DNA of 64,000 nucleotides from positions 1 through 64,000 of the forward strand of contig CANGLU010000004.1 of NCBI GenBank assembly GCA_947455025.1. Direction: 5' to 3'. The stretch comes from Hyphomicrobiales bacterium (GTDB taxonomy: Bacteria > Pseudomonadota > Alphaproteobacteria > Rhizobiales > Beijerinckiaceae). The first letter of the stretch is position 1; every line of letters starts with the position of its first letter. The translations under genes were made by a program, and so were the position numbers. This document shows positions 37,663 through 48,188 of the stretch, piece after piece. The notes under the pieces are model-generated. The model had not been told where the DNA came from. It ran no database searches and worked only from the letters and a program-made list of their open reading frames with translations.

Positions 37663-39901
37663 TAAACTTATTCGACTTCGGGAAGCCCTTGGGCGGCAAG
37701 CGACCGGCTTCTGTGCGATTGCCGACCCACTCGACGAGCTCTGCTTCGGCCACTGTCCAGGTACGCCCTGACGTATCCTTCCAGGTTAAACCATCAGCCA
37801 TTGCGAAGGTACGGATATCCGATAAGCCACCGTCCTTATATTTCTGCAGGCGCACGCCTTTGCCCCTTGCCATCTCAACCATTTGAGACATCGGGAAGCA
37901 AAGCAATTTACGGTTTTCACCAATCGCTGCAACATAGTCACCCTCAACAGGCACGGCAAAGCGAGCCGTTTCTTTATCGTCGAGATTAAGCATCTGGCGA
38001 CCCTTGCGCGTATTCGCAACCGTATCGTCAGCACTCGCAATAAAGCCGCGCCCGACCGAGGATGCAAAAAGCAATTTGCTTCCGGGTTTGTGCGGCCATG
38101 CGGTTACGATATCCGCGCCTTCATCAATATCGGCCATGAGACGAACAGGATCACCAAAACCACGACCGCCAGGAAGTTTCGAAGCATCAAGCGTGTAGAC
38201 TTTGCCATTCGTTGTGAGAACCAAAATCTTTGCGGTCGTTTCGGTATGGAACGAGAGGGCCAACTCATCGTCGCCTTTAAATTGCACAGACGTTAAATCC
38301 GCGACATGCCCCTTGAGGGCTCTGATCCAACCTTTTTGTGAAAGAACCACCGTCAATGGTTCGCGTTCAACCATCGCCTCCGTCAGATCAATATCGCCGA
38401 CGTCTGGCGCATCCGCAAAGGTGGAGCGACGCTTTCCAAGGGCCGTGTCTTGCGAGAAGCTTTTTTTCACCTCGCGTATTTGGGCAGAAACAACTTTCCA
38501 TTGCTTATCAGGGGAACCAAGCAACGCCTCAACTTCAGATTTTTCTAACGAAAGCGCCTCAAATTCTCGCTTTAATTCCATCTCTTCCAGCTTGCGCAAT
38601 GAGCGCAATCTTGTGTTGAGAATAGCATCCGCCTGCACATCATTGAGCTCGAAATAACGCATCAGCTCAACTTTGGGCTCATCCTCTTCGCGAATGATCT
38701 TAATCACTTTGTCGAGATCAAGGTAAACGATGAGAAGCCCACGAAGAATTTCGAGGCGTTTATCGATTTGACCTAAACGGAACCGTGAACGCCGTTCCAG
38801 CACAACGCGGCGATGACCCAACCATTCACGCAACACATCGGCTAGGCCGAGCACACGCGGAACGAGTCCTGCCGTGAGCACATTCATGTTCATGGAAATA
38901 CGGCTTTCAAGCTCGGTTAGCTTGAAGAGCGACTCCATCAGAATTTCTGCATCAACGGTACGTGAGCGGGGTTCAAGGACGATGCGAATATCTTCGGCCG
39001 ACTCGTCTCTCACATCCGCCAAGAGCGGTAATTTTTTATCCGTCAGCAGCTCGGCGATTTTCTCAATCAAACGTGACTTCGGAACCATATAAGGAATTTC
39101 GATAATCACGACGACCCAGCCGCCGCGTCCCGTATCTTCCTTTTCCCACCGAGCACGAACGCGGAAAGAACCACGGCCTGTGCGATAGGTTTCGGTCATC
39201 GAACCACGGGTCTCGACAATGATGCCGCCTGTCGGGAAATCAGGGCCCGGCACAAATGTCATCAATTGTTCAGAGGTCGCTTGAGGATGACCAACCAAAT
39301 AAAGCGCAGCATCACAGAGTTCAGCCGCATTATGCGGTGGAATGGACGTTGCCATACCGACCGCAATGCCTTGCGACCCATTTGCCAAAAGATTAGGGAA
39401 AGCCGCTGGCAAAACCAATGGCTCTTCTTCAGAGCCGTCATAGGTTTCACGGAAATCAACCGAGTCTTCGTCGAGGCCGTCGAGCAATAGCCGCGCAACC
39501 TCGGTAAGACGCGCTTCCGTATATCGCATCGCTGCCGGATTATCGCCGTCAATATTTCCGAAATTGCCCTGACCATCCACCAGCGGATAACGGACGGCAA
39601 AATCCTGTGCGAGGCGAACCAAAGCGTCATAGACCGATTGATCTCCGTGCGGGTGATATTTACCAATCACATCACCGACCACGCGGGCGCATTTCTTGAA
39701 GGCCTGACCGGGATCAAGCCGCAACAAACGCATGGCATAGAGCAACCGCCGATGGACAGGTTTCAATCCATCGCGCGCGTCAGGCAGCGCACGGTGCATA
39801 ATGGTTGAGAGGGCATAGGCGAGGTAACGCTCTTCGAGCGCATCCTTCAGCGATATGACCTCTACGCCTGATCCATCTGGCGGCTCAACCGGCTTACCCA
39901 T
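37655..39901 (-). CDS. parC: DNA topoisomerase IV subunit A
   Basis: Breakage-reunion subunit of topoisomerase IV, which decatenates daughter chromosomes. 748 residues. Early motifs: [20 protein letters not shown], the quinolone-region [16 protein letters not shown], and the active-site tyrosine in [10 protein letters not shown] (about Y127). The C-terminal domain (from about 495) has degenerate beta-pinwheel blades, and the length is ParC- rather than GyrA-like. The residue after HPHGD is Gln where E. coli has Ser80; this appears native to many alphaproteobacterial ParC rather than an acquired resistance change. It follows recO on the same strand. Confidence 0.96.
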   Translation of the reverse strand: MGKPVEPPDGSGVEVISLKDALEERYLAYALSTIMHRALPDARDGLKPVHRRLLYAMRLLRLDPGQAFKKCARVVGDVIGKYHPHGDQSVYDALVRLAQDFAVRYPLVDGQGNFGNIDGDNPAAMRYTEARLTEVARLLLDGLDEDSVDFRETYDGSEEEPLVLPAAFPNLLANGSQGIAVGMATSIPPHNAAELCDAALYLVGHPQATSEQLMTFVPGPDFPTGGIIVETRGSMTETYRTGRGSFRVRARWEKEDTGRGGWVVVIIEIPYMVPKSRLIEKIAELLTDKKLPLLADVRDESAEDIRIVLEPRSRTVDAEILMESLFKLTELESRISMNMNVLTAGLVPRVLGLADVLREWLGHRRVVLERRSRFRLGQIDKRLEILRGLLIVYLDLDKVIKIIREEDEPKVELMRYFELNDVQADAILNTRLRSLRKLEEMELKREFEALSLEKSEVEALLGSPDKQWKVVSAQIREVKKSFSQDTALGKRRSTFADAPDVGDIDLTEAMVEREPLTVVLSQKGWIRALKGHVADLTSVQFKGDDELALSFHTETTAKILVLTTNGKVYTLDASKLPGGRGFGDPVRLMADIDEGADIVTAWPHKPGSKLLFASSVGRGFIASADDTVANTRKGRQMLNLDDKETARFAVPVEGDYVAAIGENRKLLCFPMSQMVEMARGKGVRLQKYKDGGLSDIRTFAMADGLTWKDTSGRTWTVAEAELVEWVGNRTEAGRLPPKGFPKSNKFTG

Positions 39902-39992
39902 TAAAAACTTCCCCGTTCAATCAGGGCCAATCGCTACCCCAAGCCGCTGATTCGCGGCAAGCATTCGGGAACCGTTGTCCCCCTTGAAAAAC

Positions 39993-40721
39993 CTAGGACT
40001 TTGGCTGGGAAAAGAGCGCGACGAATGCTGATCTGGCTTCAGGAACGGGGATGCCACGAGGCCCAAAGAGATGTCGCTCCAGAAAATACCCGGTCAGAGC
40101 CAATCCTTGGGCTATCGCCAATGGGTCTGGAAACTCGGAATCCGATTGTTTTAAAAACGCTGGAAGGGCAAAAAGGCGATCCTTATAGGGCTCCCCTGCT
40201 CCCGCCGAAACCGCTCGCCCGGACTTCGGTGAGACATAAATCAGATCATGAGTTTGGCCTGTTGCCGCACATTCTAAGAGATCAAGTCCAAAGCCTAATT
40301 CACCAAGCAGCGCCAATTCAAACCGAACCATAAGAGGAGCTGCAAGTGACGGCTGTTGAAGCGCGTCGAGAACGATTACCAATGTTTCATAAAGGGCCGG
40401 ATGAGGATCACGCTCTGGCAATAAGCGAAGAAGCGCACCAAGCGTCGCAATAGCATAGAGCGCAATTGAGGAACCCATCAACGAAGCCGCGCGCAATTGC
40501 GTAGGCTCCAAAGCAAATTGTCCTAACTGTTCATCGATGCGGGCACGCCAAACAAGCTCACAACCATTTCCCGCTTGTAAGGCTGGTTGCATTCTTCTCG
40601 ATCGGCCACCCCGCACCACACCCAAATGTCGGCCATGTTCGCGTGTCATCGCTTCGAGAATGACATCGCCTTCGCCAAGGCGCCTCACACCAATAACGAT
40701 GCCCTCGTCTTGCCACTCCAT
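39993..40721 (-). CDS. recO: DNA repair protein RecO
   Basis: Loads RecA on SSB-coated DNA in the RecFOR pathway. 242 residues: N-terminal OB-fold (MEWQDEGIVIGVRRLGEGDVI, REHGRHLGVVRGGRSRRM) followed by the helical domain; the usual zinc cysteines of some RecO proteins are not present. It is part of the minus-strand run lepB-rnc-era-recO-parC, with a 28-bp gap after era. Confidence 0.95.
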   Translation of the reverse strand: MEWQDEGIVIGVRRLGEGDVILEAMTREHGRHLGVVRGGRSRRMQPALQAGNGCELVWRARIDEQLGQFALEPTQLRAASLMGSSIALYAIATLGALLRLLPERDPHPALYETLVIVLDALQQPSLAAPLMVRFELALLGELGFGLDLLECAATGQTHDLIYVSPKSGRAVSAGAGEPYKDRLFALPAFLKQSDSEFPDPLAIAQGLALTGYFLERHLFGPRGIPVPEARSAFVALFSQPKS

Positions 40722-40749
40722 AATCGGCTAGCCTCGCGACATGATAATT

Positions 40750-41673
40750 TTATTTGGGGAATTCGAGTCCCATTTCACGATACCGAGCGGGATCGTCCGA
40801 CCAATTTTCACGCACTTTTACGTGCAAAAACAAATGAACTTTCTTTTCGATCTCAAGACCGATTTCCTTACGTGCCAATTCACCAATCGTCCGAATTTGT
40901 TGCCCGCCCTTTCCGAGCACAATCATCCGCTGAGTCTCGCGTTCGACAAAAATTGTCTGTTCGATGCGAACCGATCCATCTTTACGTTCCTGCCATTGAT
41001 CGGTTTCTACCGTCGAACGATAGGGCAATTCGTCATGCAACCGCTCAAATAATTTTTCGCGGGTAATTTCGGATGCCAACATGCGCAGTGGTGCATCCGA
41101 AACCTGATCTTCCGGATAGAGCCAATGACTCAACGGCATCAGGGCAGCAAACCGTTCGAGCACTTTTGGAACGCCACTTCCTGATAAAGCGGAAACCATA
41201 AAAGTTTCTTTGAAGGGGAAGCGAGCATTAACTTCCTCAGCGAGCTTGAGAAGCGACGGCCTCTCAACGAGATCAACCTTATTGAGAATGAGAAAGGCAT
41301 CCTGCTTTATATTTTTAAGACCTTCGATAATGGCCTCTGCCTCTTCATCAACCCCCTTACGGGCATCCAGCACAAGGGCAACCGCATCTGCGTCCCCTGC
41401 TCCACCCCAAGCCGAAGTAACCATGGCCCGTTCAAGCCGACGCTTGGGAGTAAAAATACCGGGTGTATCGACGAATATAATTTGAGCCGCATCCTTAATC
41501 GCAATGCCGCGAACAAGCGCGCGAGTGGTCTGCACTTTACGCGACACGATCGATACTTTTGCACCGACGAGCTGATTAATCAGCGTCGACTTGCCCGCAT
41601 TCGGCGCGCCAATGAGGGCAACAAATCCACACCGCATTGCTTCGTCAGGCACCATCATGTCATCGGCATCCAT
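40750..41673 (-). CDS. era: GTPase Era
   Basis: Essential GTPase of 30S assembly that binds the 16S rRNA 3' end. 307 residues. G1 [14 protein letters not shown] at about 22-35, G3 DTPG, G4 NKVD, and a C-terminal KH domain with VLGKGGQQIRTIGELAR. Its ATG overlaps the rnc stop as TAATG with GGAG just upstream, so it is translationally coupled to RNase III, the classical rnc-era pair. Confidence 0.98.
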   Translation of the reverse strand: MDADDMMVPDEAMRCGFVALIGAPNAGKSTLINQLVGAKVSIVSRKVQTTRALVRGIAIKDAAQIIFVDTPGIFTPKRRLERAMVTSAWGGAGDADAVALVLDARKGVDEEAEAIIEGLKNIKQDAFLILNKVDLVERPSLLKLAEEVNARFPFKETFMVSALSGSGVPKVLERFAALMPLSHWLYPEDQVSDAPLRMLASEITREKLFERLHDELPYRSTVETDQWQERKDGSVRIEQTIFVERETQRMIVLGKGGQQIRTIGELARKEIGLEIEKKVHLFLHVKVRENWSDDPARYREMGLEFPK

Positions 41674-42380
41674 TACGCACTCTCCTCAATGCCTTCACGC
41701 TTCAATAGGGCTGTCGCAGCAGCATGTTCAGCAATCTTCTTTGATGGACCTTCTGCCTCAGCAGAAGGGTAACCTTGGATCTCAACAGCAATAACGAAAA
41801 CGGGCGCGTGATCTGGACCTGTTCTTCGTACCTCACGGTAAACAGGAACAGGCAAACCTTTTCCCATCGCCCATTCTTGCAAGGCAGACTTAGCATCGCG
41901 TCGTGAGCGCTTGCTTGCCGATAAACGAGGTCCAAAACTGCGTTCAATGAGTAAACGCGCAGCATCAAAGCCACCGTCTAAATACACAGAAGCTATAACC
42001 GCTTCGCACACATCCCCGAGTAAGGCTGATTTTTTTCGCATCCCCGAAAGCTTTTCGCCGGTCCCCAGCCTGATATAGGGTGACACACCCCATTGTTCGG
42101 CAATTTCAGCGCAACTTTCTTTACGAACAAGATCAGCCAAACGCCGTGATAAGTCGCCCTCATCTTCCGACGGAAAAGTACGGAACAACATATCGGCAAT
42201 AACAATGCCAAGGACACGATCACCGAGAAATTCAAGCCTCTGATAATGCGGCCCGTTCGCCGGCGTGCCGGGTAATGCACTGATATGGGTTAGCGCGCGC
42301 GTGAGCAGTTCACGATCAGCAAAGTGATAGCCAATGGTGGCCTCTAATTCAGCCAGATCAAGCGCAGGGCGGCGCGCCAT
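41673..42380 (-). CDS. rnc: ribonuclease III
   Basis: Cuts double-stranded RNA in rRNA maturation and mRNA decay. 235 residues. The catalytic signature is YQRLEFLGDRVLGIV at about 45-60, a second acidic cluster is in ALLGDVCEAVIASVYLDGG, and a dsRNA-binding domain covers about 160-230. The ATG at 42380 (MARRPALDL) is preferred over the TTG at 42389 that overlaps the lepB stop. It is followed by era with a one-base overlap. Confidence 0.97.
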   Translation of the reverse strand: MARRPALDLAELEATIGYHFADRELLTRALTHISALPGTPANGPHYQRLEFLGDRVLGIVIADMLFRTFPSEDEGDLSRRLADLVRKESCAEIAEQWGVSPYIRLGTGEKLSGMRKKSALLGDVCEAVIASVYLDGGFDAARLLIERSFGPRLSASKRSRRDAKSALQEWAMGKGLPVPVYREVRRTGPDHAPVFVIAVEIQGYPSAEAEGPSKKIAEHAAATALLKREGIEESA

Positions 42381-42385
42381 CAAGA

Positions 42386-43156
42386 TCAATGGATCCGATT
42401 AAAGATGCGGTTCCACCGCACGGTCCACGGCCACTCCCAAATCTTCCAAGCGACACCGTCGATCGAGAAAAAGATAACTTCGGCACGTCCGACGAGATTT
42501 TCAAACGGCACCATCCCTACGCCATACGGCACCTCAAAACGGGAATCGCTTGAATTATCGCGGTTATCGCCCATGAAAAAATAATTGCCCGGCGGCACAA
42601 TAAAATCAGGCGTGTTGCGGCCCATCACGTTGAAGTAATTTTTCTTTTCCTGCAGGCGATGATTTAAGCCCTCAGGCAGTTCCTCATTAAAATAGGTAAA
42701 TTCTTCCTCAAGACCCGCGCCAGCGTCACCCTTCTCAGCACCAGTCTGAACCTTCTTGACCGGCTTTCCGTTGATGTAGAGAAGATTGTCCTTCATTTGA
42801 ACATGATCACCGGGCAAACCGATCAACCGCTTGATATAATCGGTCGATTGATCGCCAGGCCATTTAAACACGATCACGTCACCGCGCTTGGGTTCTGTGC
42901 CTAAAAGGCGGCCTGAAAACACGGGAGGGCTTCCGGGGATCGAGTGCTTCGAAAATCCGTACGAATATTTCGAGACAAATAAATAATCACCGATTTGCAA
43001 AGTCGGCACCATCGAACTCGACGGAATGTTGAAAGGTTGAAAGAGAAAGGTACGAATGACAAGGGCAATCAGCAGTGCCTGAACGATCACCTTAATGGTT
43101 TCAATAAGACCACCATCATCCGGCCTCGTCACGTCCGCGCCCTTATTTCCGCTCAT
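42386..43156 (-). CDS. lepB: signal peptidase I
   Basis: Removes signal peptides at the outer face of the inner membrane. 256 residues with one N-terminal membrane segment at about 20-40 (VIVQALLIALVIRTFLFQP). The catalytic serine is in PSSSMVPTLQIGDYLFV and the general-base lysine in TDYIKRLIGLPGDHV; box E GDNRDNSSDSR is complete. It follows acpS (99-bp gap) and lies 5 bp before rnc, the usual Rhizobiales order. Confidence 0.97.
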   Translation of the reverse strand: MSGNKGADVTRPDDGGLIETIKVIVQALLIALVIRTFLFQPFNIPSSSMVPTLQIGDYLFVSKYSYGFSKHSIPGSPPVFSGRLLGTEPKRGDVIVFKWPGDQSTDYIKRLIGLPGDHVQMKDNLLYINGKPVKKVQTGAEKGDAGAGLEEEFTYFNEELPEGLNHRLQEKKNYFNVMGRNTPDFIVPPGNYFFMGDNRDNSSDSRFEVPYGVGMVPFENLVGRAEVIFFSIDGVAWKIWEWPWTVRWNRIFNRIH

Positions 43157-43255
43157 CGTTCAGTCCTTCACATCAGGCGGCATCCGCCGCAAACACTCTA
43201 TAGGCAATGCTAAGCGCTCAAGCAATGAAAGTCGCCCACCCTCTTGCCGCTCGCT

Positions 43256-43654
43256 CTAAACGGGCAAGGCCTCAATCACCACAACCGCCATAGCCATCGG
43301 ATAATCATCCGTCAAAGTAAGATGAATCTTTGCTTCATGTCCGGCAGGCGTTATCGCTTTGAGGCGCTCAAGCGCTCCGCCTTCAAGGTTCAGCGTGGGG
43401 GCGCCTGAGCGTAGGTTTACAACACCCATATTTTTCATAAAGACACCTCGGTTAAAACCGGTACCAAGTGCTTTAGCGCATGCCTCTTTTGCCGCAAAAC
43501 GCTTGGCGTAGGTCGCCGCCACATTGGCCCGACCCTCAGCCTTTCGACGCTCCTCAACGGTGAAAACCCGCTGGGTAAACCGCTCGCCAAACCGCGCAAG
43601 CGTCTGCTCGATCCGGCTGATGTCACAAAGATCGGAGCCTATACCAATGATCAC
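43256..43654 (-). CDS. acpS: holo-[acyl-carrier-protein] synthase
   Basis: Transfers phosphopantetheine from CoA to acyl carrier protein. 132 residues, trimeric AcpS type. Mg-binding motif [14 protein letters not shown] near the N-terminus and [15 protein letters not shown] in the middle. The start is GTG at 43654, which overlaps the pdxJ stop as GTGA; no upstream ATG is in frame. It is translationally coupled to pdxJ. Confidence 0.96.
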   Translation of the reverse strand: MIIGIGSDLCDISRIEQTLARFGERFTQRVFTVEERRKAEGRANVAATYAKRFAAKEACAKALGTGFNRGVFMKNMGVVNLRSGAPTLNLEGGALERLKAITPAGHEAKIHLTLTDDYPMAMAVVVIEALPV

Positions 43655-44418
43655 GAACGCGGTCTCGCCAAAGCGCGACCGCGATTCATAGCCGCCCGCA
43701 TTTGCGAAATGGCTAACGGCAAACCAATGTAAATCGCCTCTCCAATGATGAAGTGACCGATATTCAATTCACGGATCTCCGGAATTTTAGCGATTTGTTC
43801 AGCGGTATAAAAATCCAATCCATGGCCAGCGTGCACTTCGAGCCCCAAGCGGCCAGCCAAGGCCGAGCCTGTATCAAGGCGAGCAAATTCTCGATCGGCT
43901 TTCGTCTGATCGCCATGGGCCAGCGCTTCACAATAAGATCCCGTATGTAATTCGATAACGGGTGCTCCCAACTTTTTAGCCATCTCAATGGGCGCCGAAT
44001 CCGCTTCGATAAAAAGCGACACGCGAATACCCGCGCGCGCGAGTTCTGCGATATAAGGGGCCAACGCATGTTCTTGCCCAACAATGTCTAAGCCACCTTC
44101 GGTTGTTCGCTCTTCGCGCTTTTCAGGCACAAGACACACGGCGTGCGGCTTAACACGCAACGCGATGACCTTCATCTCCTCGGTCGCCGCCATTTCAAAA
44201 TTCAATGGCTTAGCAATTTCCAGACTCAACCTTGCCATATCGTCATCGCGAATATGTCGACGATCTTCCCGCAAATGAGCCGTAATACCGTCCACGCCCG
44301 ATTCAATCGCCATTAATGCCGCGCGAACAGGATCGGGAGCGTTGCCCCCGCGAGCGTTACGAATGGTCGCCACGTGGTCAATGTTTAAACCAAGGCGGAG
44401 GGGTAAGATGTCGTTCAT
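43651..44418 (-). CDS. pdxJ: pyridoxine 5'-phosphate synthase
   Basis: Last ring-closing step of vitamin B6 synthesis, from deoxyxylulose phosphate and aminoacetone phosphate. 255 residues, TIM barrel. It begins [19 protein letters not shown], with [12 protein letters not shown], a Glu in [15 protein letters not shown], and HAGHGLDF followed by [12 protein letters not shown] at the phosphate site. It lies 5 bp after pyrE and overlaps acpS by 4 bp; pdxJ-acpS is a widely conserved pair. Confidence 0.97.
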   Translation of the reverse strand: MNDILPLRLGLNIDHVATIRNARGGNAPDPVRAALMAIESGVDGITAHLREDRRHIRDDDMARLSLEIAKPLNFEMAATEEMKVIALRVKPHAVCLVPEKREERTTEGGLDIVGQEHALAPYIAELARAGIRVSLFIEADSAPIEMAKKLGAPVIELHTGSYCEALAHGDQTKADREFARLDTGSALAGRLGLEVHAGHGLDFYTAEQIAKIPEIRELNIGHFIIGEAIYIGLPLAISQMRAAMNRGRALARPRS

Positions 44419-44423
44419 GATCT

Positions 44424-45008
44424 TCAGGCTTTCAGAGCCCGACTACCGGGCTTAACGGGCGGAATAGCGGCCAATTCAGGCGGAAGTTGGTCGGCTGGAT
44501 AGGCCGGAATATCAAGTGTGGCGAGAGCGATGTAGGGAATACCTAATTCAGCCTTACCGCCCGATCGATCGATCAAACACGCTTCGCCGATCAGGTTCGT
44601 CGTCAAACCCTGAATGGCTTCAATACATTCGCGAGACGAAAGCCCGGTCGTAATGATGTCCTCAACAATGAGGACCTTGGCATTTTCCGGAATTGTAAAG
44701 CCGCGGCGCAATTGAAAACGCCCCTCTTCCCGCTCAACAAAAACCGCTTTCGCACCCAAATGCCGTGCCGTCTCATAGCCCGGTACAATGCCGCCTATGG
44801 CAGGCGACACGACGACGTCGATCTTGCCAAATTTAGCGACGATTAAATCGGCCAATGCCCGGCATAATTTCTCGGTTCGCGCCGGATCCTGAAAAATGAA
44901 CATTTTTTGTAAGAAAACCGGGCTTCTTAAGCCGGATGACAAAATGAAATGCCCTTCAAGCAAAGCACCCGCATCACGAAACTCGGCCATAACGTCATCA
45001 AATGTCAT
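44424..45008 (-). CDS. pyrE: orotate phosphoribosyltransferase
   Basis: Forms OMP from orotate and PRPP in pyrimidine synthesis. 194 residues. The PRPP loop is [15 protein letters not shown] at about 112-126, with the basic loop [15 protein letters not shown] before it and the N-terminal substrate region [15 protein letters not shown]. It is co-directional with rsh (79-bp gap upstream) and pdxJ (5 bp downstream). Confidence 0.97.
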   Translation of the reverse strand: MTFDDVMAEFRDAGALLEGHFILSSGLRSPVFLQKMFIFQDPARTEKLCRALADLIVAKFGKIDVVVSPAIGGIVPGYETARHLGAKAVFVEREEGRFQLRRGFTIPENAKVLIVEDIITTGLSSRECIEAIQGLTTNLIGEACLIDRSGGKAELGIPYIALATLDIPAYPADQLPPELAAIPPVKPGSRALKA

Positions 45009-45087
45009 CGGAAATCCCCTCTTTCTAGATGAGGTTTACCATGAAGGCGTAAAAAGGCGACCCACTAGTAGACTTTTCAACCCAATT

Positions 45088-47310
45088 TTACCCGTTTACG
45101 CGCGTTACCGCATGAATAACCGGCTTGGCACGGAGTTGGCTAATAATCGCGTTAAGATGCCGCAAGTCCCAGACCTCGACATCAATATCCATTTCGCGGA
45201 AATCAGCCGTTTTTCCCGTAATCGAAATAGCATCAATATTGCCGTCGCTCTCACCGATAACAGACGCAACCTGCGCCAAAACGCCGGGCTCATTGATCAC
45301 CGTCACGTGCAATTGCGCCGGAAAACGCTGGGAATGAGCCTCGTCAATATCCCAACGCACATCCAGCCAACGCTCCGGCTGATCGTCGAAGGCGGTCAAG
45401 GCCGGTGACTGGATAGGGTAAATCGTAATGCCAATCCCAGGTGTTAAAATGCCGACAATACGGTCTCCCGGTACCGCGCCGCCATTGGGCGCGAATTGAA
45501 CCGGCAAGTCGCCGCCAATACCACGAATAGGAATGGCCGAGCGTCCTGCAACGGAAGTGTCACCATCTCCGGAGCCTGGAACCTTAAAGACCAATCCTTG
45601 GCCCTGTTTCATCCCGAACCATCCGCCCTCTGCAAGATTGGCTTCGGTGCCTGCCGTTTGTTCTTCACGATAATCGGGAAATACGGCTTTGATGACGTCG
45701 CCCGAATACATTTCGCCGCGGCCAACAGCGGCCAGCACATCTTCATGCGACGAACGTGCTAATCTTGGCAAAGCCAATTTCAACCGCTCTTCGGAATAGA
45801 CTTTACCGATGCGTTCAAACGCTCTCTCGATGATTTGCTGTCCGAGACCGGCATATTGATTTCTCACCGCCACGCGCGTCGCCCGCCGGATAGCCGAGCG
45901 AGCCTTGCCGGTAACAACAATCTCTTCCCAAGCCGATGGTGGCGTCTGCCCTTCCGCCCGAACAATTTCAACCTCGTCGCCGTTGCGGAGCGTGGTTACA
46001 AGCGGAACAAGCGCACCGTTCACTTTTGCGCCTACCGCCGTATCGCCAACATCGGTATGGACCGCATAAGCAAAGTCGATCGGCGTTGCATTTCGCGGAA
46101 GCGCAATCAGTCGGCCCTTCGGTGTGAAACAAAATACCTGATCGTGGAAAAGTTCGAGTTTAGTATGTTCCAAAAACTCTTCGGCATTATCGCCTTCCGC
46201 CAAGGTTTCAAGTGTTCGGCGAAGCCAGGCATAGGCATTGCTCTCGCGCACTTTTCCATCCGCATAATCTTTGCCGTCCGGATCCTTATAGAGCGCGTGG
46301 GCCGCAATGCCATATTCCGCGATACGGTCCATTTCAGCCGTTCTAATTTGCAATTCAACGCGCTGCCGTCCAGGCCCAACGACTGTTGTGTGCAATGAAT
46401 GATAATCATTTTGCTTGGGCGTCGAAATGTAATCCTTAAACCGGCCCGGTACGCTTGACCACGTCGTATGCACAATGCCAAGCGCCGCGTAACAATCGGC
46501 TACCGTATCGACAACAATTCGGAATCCAAAAATGTCCGATAATTGCTCAAAGGACACCGATTTCCGTTCCATCTTTTTCCAAATGGAATAAGCACGTTTC
46601 AAACGCCCCTTAACTTGAGCCTTAATTCCGGAAGCAGCTAATTTTTGGGTGAGTTCGTTTTCAATCCGCTCGATCAAGGGGCCGCTTTTCGGACCCATTT
46701 CATCCAGCCTCTGCCTGATCGCCGTATAGGCATCCGGCATTAAGTGGCGGAAGGACAGGCTTTCGAGTTCTTCGCGAAGATCCTGCATACCCATGCGGCC
46801 AGCCAACGGCGCATAAATATCCAAGGTCTCTTCCGCAATCCGGGCGCGCTTGGACTCGGCCATAAATTGCAGGGTCCGCATATTGTGCAACCGATCTGCC
46901 AATTTGATCAGCAGCACGCGTACATCATCGGCGATCGCGAGAAGTAATTTCCGGAGATTTTCGGCCTGAGCCGCTTTCTTAGAAACCAGATCAAGCTTCT
47001 GAATTTTCGTCAAACCGTCGACCAACTGGCCAATATCGGATCCAAAAAGCCGATCTATCTCTTCACGCGTTGTTTCCGTGTCTTCGATTGTGTCGTGCAA
47101 TAAAGCAGCAACGATCGTCGCGTCATCGAGTTTTAACTCGGTTAAAATAGCCGCAACTTCGAGGGGATGCGAAATATAGGGGGCACCCGATGCCCGCTTT
47201 TGGCTGCCATGGGCCCGCATGGCGTAAACATAGGCGCGGTTAAGCAGCGCCTCATCCGTACCTGGATTATAGGCTTTTACCCGATCTACCAGTTCATATT
47301 GTCGCATCAT
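45088..47310 (-). CDS. rsh: bifunctional (p)ppGpp synthetase/hydrolase (Rsh, RelA/SpoT)
   Basis: Makes and degrades the stringent-response alarmone. 740 residues with the full long-RSH order: HD hydrolase (about 20-200) with HD pair H72-D73 in LLHDTIEDTE, synthetase (about 230-370) with KQNDYHSLHTTV, TGS domain near 400-460 (FTPKGRLIALPRNATPIDFAYAV), and a C-terminal ACT domain from about 660. Both catalytic halves look intact, so it is bifunctional, as expected for the single Rsh of most alphaproteobacteria. Two adjacent ATGs (47310, 47307) are possible starts. It lies downstream of rpoZ, with a terminator between them. Confidence 0.96.
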   Translation of the reverse strand: MMRQYELVDRVKAYNPGTDEALLNRAYVYAMRAHGSQKRASGAPYISHPLEVAAILTELKLDDATIVAALLHDTIEDTETTREEIDRLFGSDIGQLVDGLTKIQKLDLVSKKAAQAENLRKLLLAIADDVRVLLIKLADRLHNMRTLQFMAESKRARIAEETLDIYAPLAGRMGMQDLREELESLSFRHLMPDAYTAIRQRLDEMGPKSGPLIERIENELTQKLAASGIKAQVKGRLKRAYSIWKKMERKSVSFEQLSDIFGFRIVVDTVADCYAALGIVHTTWSSVPGRFKDYISTPKQNDYHSLHTTVVGPGRQRVELQIRTAEMDRIAEYGIAAHALYKDPDGKDYADGKVRESNAYAWLRRTLETLAEGDNAEEFLEHTKLELFHDQVFCFTPKGRLIALPRNATPIDFAYAVHTDVGDTAVGAKVNGALVPLVTTLRNGDEVEIVRAEGQTPPSAWEEIVVTGKARSAIRRATRVAVRNQYAGLGQQIIERAFERIGKVYSEERLKLALPRLARSSHEDVLAAVGRGEMYSGDVIKAVFPDYREEQTAGTEANLAEGGWFGMKQGQGLVFKVPGSGDGDTSVAGRSAIPIRGIGGDLPVQFAPNGGAVPGDRIVGILTPGIGITIYPIQSPALTAFDDQPERWLDVRWDIDEAHSQRFPAQLHVTVINEPGVLAQVASVIGESDGNIDAISITGKTADFREMDIDVEVWDLRHLNAIISQLRAKPVIHAVTRVNG

Positions 47311-47370
47311 GTCGAAAACTATCCCGCTTTCGATCTGTTATCGCAAGGCGAAGATAAACATAATGCTAAT

Positions 47371-47402
47371 AAAAAAGCCCGGCGGTTATCCGGCCGGGCT
47401 TT
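47371..47402 (-). terminator. intrinsic terminator after rpoZ
   Basis: GCCCGGC at 47377-47383 pairs with GCCGGGC at 47393-47399. On the minus strand the hairpin is followed by TTTTTTATTAG, a strong Rho-independent terminator 25 bp after the rpoZ stop. rsh, starting just beyond at 47310, therefore needs its own promoter or read-through. Confidence 0.88.
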
Positions 47403-47427
47403 AAAATGGAGACCGAAGTCGTCCGGA

Positions 47428-47823
47428 TCAGTCGTTATCGTCGTCCGCCGAACCAGCAGGCGGCACCAAGCCGTCCAGGCCGCGAAGCAAGTCTTCTTCC
47501 GTCATCCGGTCGAACTCTACCGAGTCGTCCGATCCAGAGCTGGCCATATTGCCGCCACCGATCATCGGCACAGCGGCTGCCTCAGGCTCGTCGACATCGA
47601 CATGCTTTTGCAGCGAATGGATCAAATCTTCCTTGAGATCTTCCGGCGAAACGGTGGAATCCGCGATTTCCCGCAAAGCCACGACAGGATTTTTGTCGCG
47701 GTCGCGGTCAATAGTTAGCGGCGAGCCGGCAGAAATCATGCGGGCCCGATGGCTTGCGAGCAACACGAGCTCGAAGCGGTTATCAACTTTTTCAATGCAA
47801 TCTTCAACGGTGACGCGAGCCAT
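47428..47823 (-). CDS. rpoZ: RNA polymerase omega subunit
   Basis: Small subunit that helps fold and retain beta' and contributes to ppGpp sensing. 131 residues. The conserved start is [27 protein letters not shown] and the core ends near [12 protein letters not shown]. The C-terminal half (from about 75) is an alphaproteobacterial extension, ending in an acidic tail. The ATG at 47823 matches the family; a longer frame adds 24 non-family residues. It sits upstream of rsh, as in most proteobacteria. Confidence 0.96.
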   Translation of the reverse strand: MARVTVEDCIEKVDNRFELVLLASHRARMISAGSPLTIDRDRDKNPVVALREIADSTVSPEDLKEDLIHSLQKHVDVDEPEAAAVPMIGGGNMASSGSDDSVEFDRMTEEDLLRGLDGLVPPAGSADDDND

Positions 47824-48188
47824 GGTAGCCCAGTCTCCTATTAGTATGTGGCGGGAGATGAAGCGTCTGATACACTCGCTCGCTTCCAGACGCAAGTTTT
47901 TCTCGCGCCGTAATCGTAAGGTGCAATATTTTTGAAAGAGTTTCCCATCATGAACGGGATTTTTTCGATAGCTGACACCAAAAACACCCTAAAATAGGGT
48001 CAGGCTCTTGCTTGACGAAGCAATAATGGAAAGATTAAAAATCAACTATAAACTGTATCGATGGTTTGATAATAATCTTAGGTTGTTTCAATCGGACTAT
48101 ATTTGGTAAAGTTACATTTATATAAAACAAAGTTATTTTAAGGGATGAAGTATCAACTTCACCGATTTTAAAAAAGAAAGATTGTATA
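47824..48188. other. AT-rich gene-free stretch between rpoZ and the NYN gene
   Basis: 365 bases with no credible gene on either strand. It must contain the divergent promoters of rpoZ (minus) and the NYN gene (plus). Two small hairpins are visible: ACCCTA/TAGGGT at 47986-48000 and TTGCTT/AAGCAA at 48008-48023, neither followed by a T run. From about 48020 to 48188 the sequence is very AT-rich, unlike the flanking genes. A short hypothetical frame on the minus strand (48035-48220) overlaps the NYN start and looks non-coding. Confidence 0.5.

Noticed and set aside
37655-39901. Gln after HPHGD in ParC as an acquired quinolone-resistance mutation
   Set aside because: Gln at this place appears to be the natural residue in many alphaproteobacterial ParC proteins, so it is not evidence of selection.
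43167-43190. GGCGG-CAT-CCGCC hairpin between acpS and lepB as a terminator
   Set aside because: Short stem and no T run on the minus strand where both genes are read.
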